In this document: one piece after another, positions 5,935-6,760 of the stretch
How positions within the stretch are numbered: the first letter of the stretch is position 1
How the letters are laid out: every line of letters starts with the position of its first letter
Assembly: GCA_020853255.1 (NCBI GenBank)
Contig: JADYZI010000365.1
Location: forward strand, 1-6,760
From: Acidobacteriota bacterium
GTDB taxonomy: Bacteria > Acidobacteriota > Blastocatellia > Pyrinomonadales > Pyrinomonadaceae
DNA: 6,760 bases
Reading direction: 5' to 3'
Position numbers and translations under genes: made by a program
Notes under the pieces: model-generated
What the model was told of the DNA's origin: nothing
The model's input: the letters and a program-made list of their open reading frames with translations, nothing else
Databases searched by the model: none

Positions 5935-6642
5935 ATGAAAATTGCACTTATTGGTTATGGGGCGATGGGGAAGATCGTCGAGCGGCTTGCGGTCGAGAGA
6001 GGGCATGAGATCGCTGGTGTCCTTGGTTCCGGTGAGATGGACCTGTCTCCGCCGGAGATCGCGGCGGTGCTTGACGGCAGCGATGTTGCCATTGATTTTT
6101 CCGCCGCTGAAGCCGTTAGTGCCAATGTTGAGGCGAGTGTCGCCGCAAAAGTCCCGATCGTTGTCGGCACAACGGGCTGGAACGAGCAGCGGCCGGAGAT
6201 CGAGAATATCGTTCGGGCGGGCGGCGGAGCGATGATCTACGGTGCAAATTTTTCGATCGGCGTGAACCTTTTCTATCGTATCGCGGACTTCGCCGCTGAA
6301 ATGTTTGCTAAATTTCCCGAGTACGAAACCTTTATCGAAGAGCAGCACCATTCCCGCAAGAAAGACGCACCGAGCGGCACGGCATTGAAGCTAAAGCAGT
6401 TTGTATCGAAGCACGTAGATGTCGGCGACATTGCCGCGACACGTGCCGGAAATATTCCGGGCACCCATCGCGTCGGGTTCGACGGACCCGCCGACCAGAT
6501 CCTGCTCGAACATACGGCCCGCTCCCGCGAAGGTTTTGCCTCGGGTGCGATTCTCGCCGCCGAATGGATCGTTGGGAAGGCGGGCGTCTATGAATTTACG
6601 GAAGTGATCGACGAAGTTATCGCCAATAGATCAGGAAGATAG
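5935..6642 (+). CDS. dapB: 4-hydroxy-tetrahydrodipicolinate reductase (DapB), short form
   Basis: This cytosolic enzyme performs the NAD(P)H-dependent reduction step that makes tetrahydrodipicolinate in diaminopimelate/lysine biosynthesis. Residues 1-12 (MKIALIGYGAMG) are the Rossmann nucleotide-binding strand and glycine loop. VAIDFS (51-56) and VVGTTGW (76-82) are typical of the N-domain. ANFSIGVN (104-111) leads into the catalytic domain. The signature HHSRKKDAPSGTA (138-150) holds the conserved His pair, the catalytic Lys (K142 aligning with E. coli K163) and the substrate-binding PSGT. At 235 residues it is about 35-40 shorter than E. coli DapB, a compact form like that of Bacteroidetes; the shortening is visible in the N-domain between residues 30 and 50. 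Active-site residues look intact. The start ATG has no strong Shine-Dalgarno site (GAGCGG at 5925-5930 is weak). It lies 57 nt after the regulator and 65 nt before dapA, an arrangement suggesting a dap cluster. Confidence 0.95.
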   Translation: MKIALIGYGAMGKIVERLAVERGHEIAGVLGSGEMDLSPPEIAAVLDGSDVAIDFSAAEAVSANVEASVAAKVPIVVGTTGWNEQRPEIENIVRAGGGAMIYGANFSIGVNLFYRIADFAAEMFAKFPEYETFIEEQHHSRKKDAPSGTALKLKQFVSKHVDVGDIAATRAGNIPGTHRVGFDGPADQILLEHTARSREGFASGAILAAEWIVGKAGVYEFTEVIDEVIANRSGR

Positions 6643-6695
6643 GTGGTGGATCTCGGTTCTTTGCTTCCAATGTTTATCTGTTTTCGTTTGTAGTT

Positions 6696-6701
6696 TAGAA
6701 T
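6696..6701 (+). promoter_or_regulatory. Possible -10 element TAGAAT just before dapA
   Basis: TAGAAT differs from TATAAT at one base and ends six bases before the dapA ATG, so transcription would begin at or next to the start codon. The best -35 at 17-bp spacing is TTTATC (6673-6678), a poor match. No Shine-Dalgarno sequence precedes dapA (TCACCTT). Together this suggests a leaderless dapA transcript. The same element could be chance in an AT-rich gap. Confidence 0.35.
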
Positions 6702-6707
6702 CACCTT

Positions 6708-6760
6708 ATGACTCTAAAACTTGATTGGATGCGCGGATGCGCGACTGCTCTTGTGACGCC
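6708..6760 (+). CDS. dapA: 4-hydroxy-tetrahydrodipicolinate synthase (DapA), 5' part only
   Basis: The first 17 codons plus two bases are visible: MTLKLDWMRGCATALVTP, then the window ends. The segment RGCATALVTP matches the conserved N-terminal strand of DapA (G-x-x-TALVTPF), the Schiff-base aldolase that condenses pyruvate with aspartate semialdehyde, the step just before DapB. Adjacency to dapB on the same strand strongly supports the call. ATG 6708 is preferred because it keeps the usual few residues before RGC; ATG 6729 is an alternative that starts at MRGC. The catalytic lysine lies outside the window. Confidence 0.88.
   Translation, partial: MTLKLDWMRGCATALVT

Noticed and set aside
5893..6351. 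A 152-residue minus-strand frame opposite dapB
   Set aside because: It is a shadow of the well-supported dapB coding sequence, with no recognisable domain or ribosome binding site seen.

Overview
The window looks like a chromosomal segment from a moderately GC-rich Gram-negative-type bacterium, most likely an acidobacterium of the Blastocatellia/Pyrinomonadales kind. That placement is an inference from protein style: a one-component regulator joining an OmpR-type winged helix to a TolB-like domain and TPRs, a ScyD/ScyE-like secreted beta-propeller, a secreted 17-residue-repeat protein opening with an FSYQGKLTDAG-type domain, and a short-form DapB next to DapA. No rRNA or other phylogenetic marker is present to confirm it.

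Layout. (1) 1-211, plus strand: the last 69 residues of a protein resembling the C-terminus of an M1-type metallopeptidase. (2) 212-322: a convergent intergenic region with a perfect 15-bp hairpin that can serve both strands, then a smaller hairpin with a T-run. (3) 323-2632, minus strand: a secreted 769-residue protein with about 18 tandem 17-residue repeats (51 bp each), a YadA-head-like end to the repeats, and an unrecognised C-terminal beta-rich domain. (4) 2633-2733: two adjacent hairpins that look like the terminator of the gene upstream. (5) 2734-3906, minus strand: a secreted 390-residue ScyD/ScyE-like beta-propeller protein. (6) 3907-4089: a divergent intergenic region unusually dense in inverted repeats. 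(7) 4090-5877, plus strand: the winged-helix/TolB-like/TPR regulator, with no transmembrane helix. (8) 5935-6642, plus strand: dapB. (9) 6708 to the window end, plus strand: the start of dapA.

Functional reading. dapA and dapB encode consecutive steps of lysine/diaminopimelate biosynthesis and are housekeeping. The middle of the window is the accessory part: two exported proteins on the minus strand and a cytosolic sensor-regulator diverging from them. A plausible but unproven model is that the regulator binds the palindromes in the shared intergenic region and controls itself and the propeller gene, perhaps with read-through into the repeat-protein gene. I see no mobile element, CRISPR array, tRNA or rRNA. 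I do not see a clearly novel defence or biosynthetic system. The most distinctive items are the 17-residue-repeat protein with its unusual C-terminus, and the palindrome-rich divergent control region next to a soluble CadC-like regulator.
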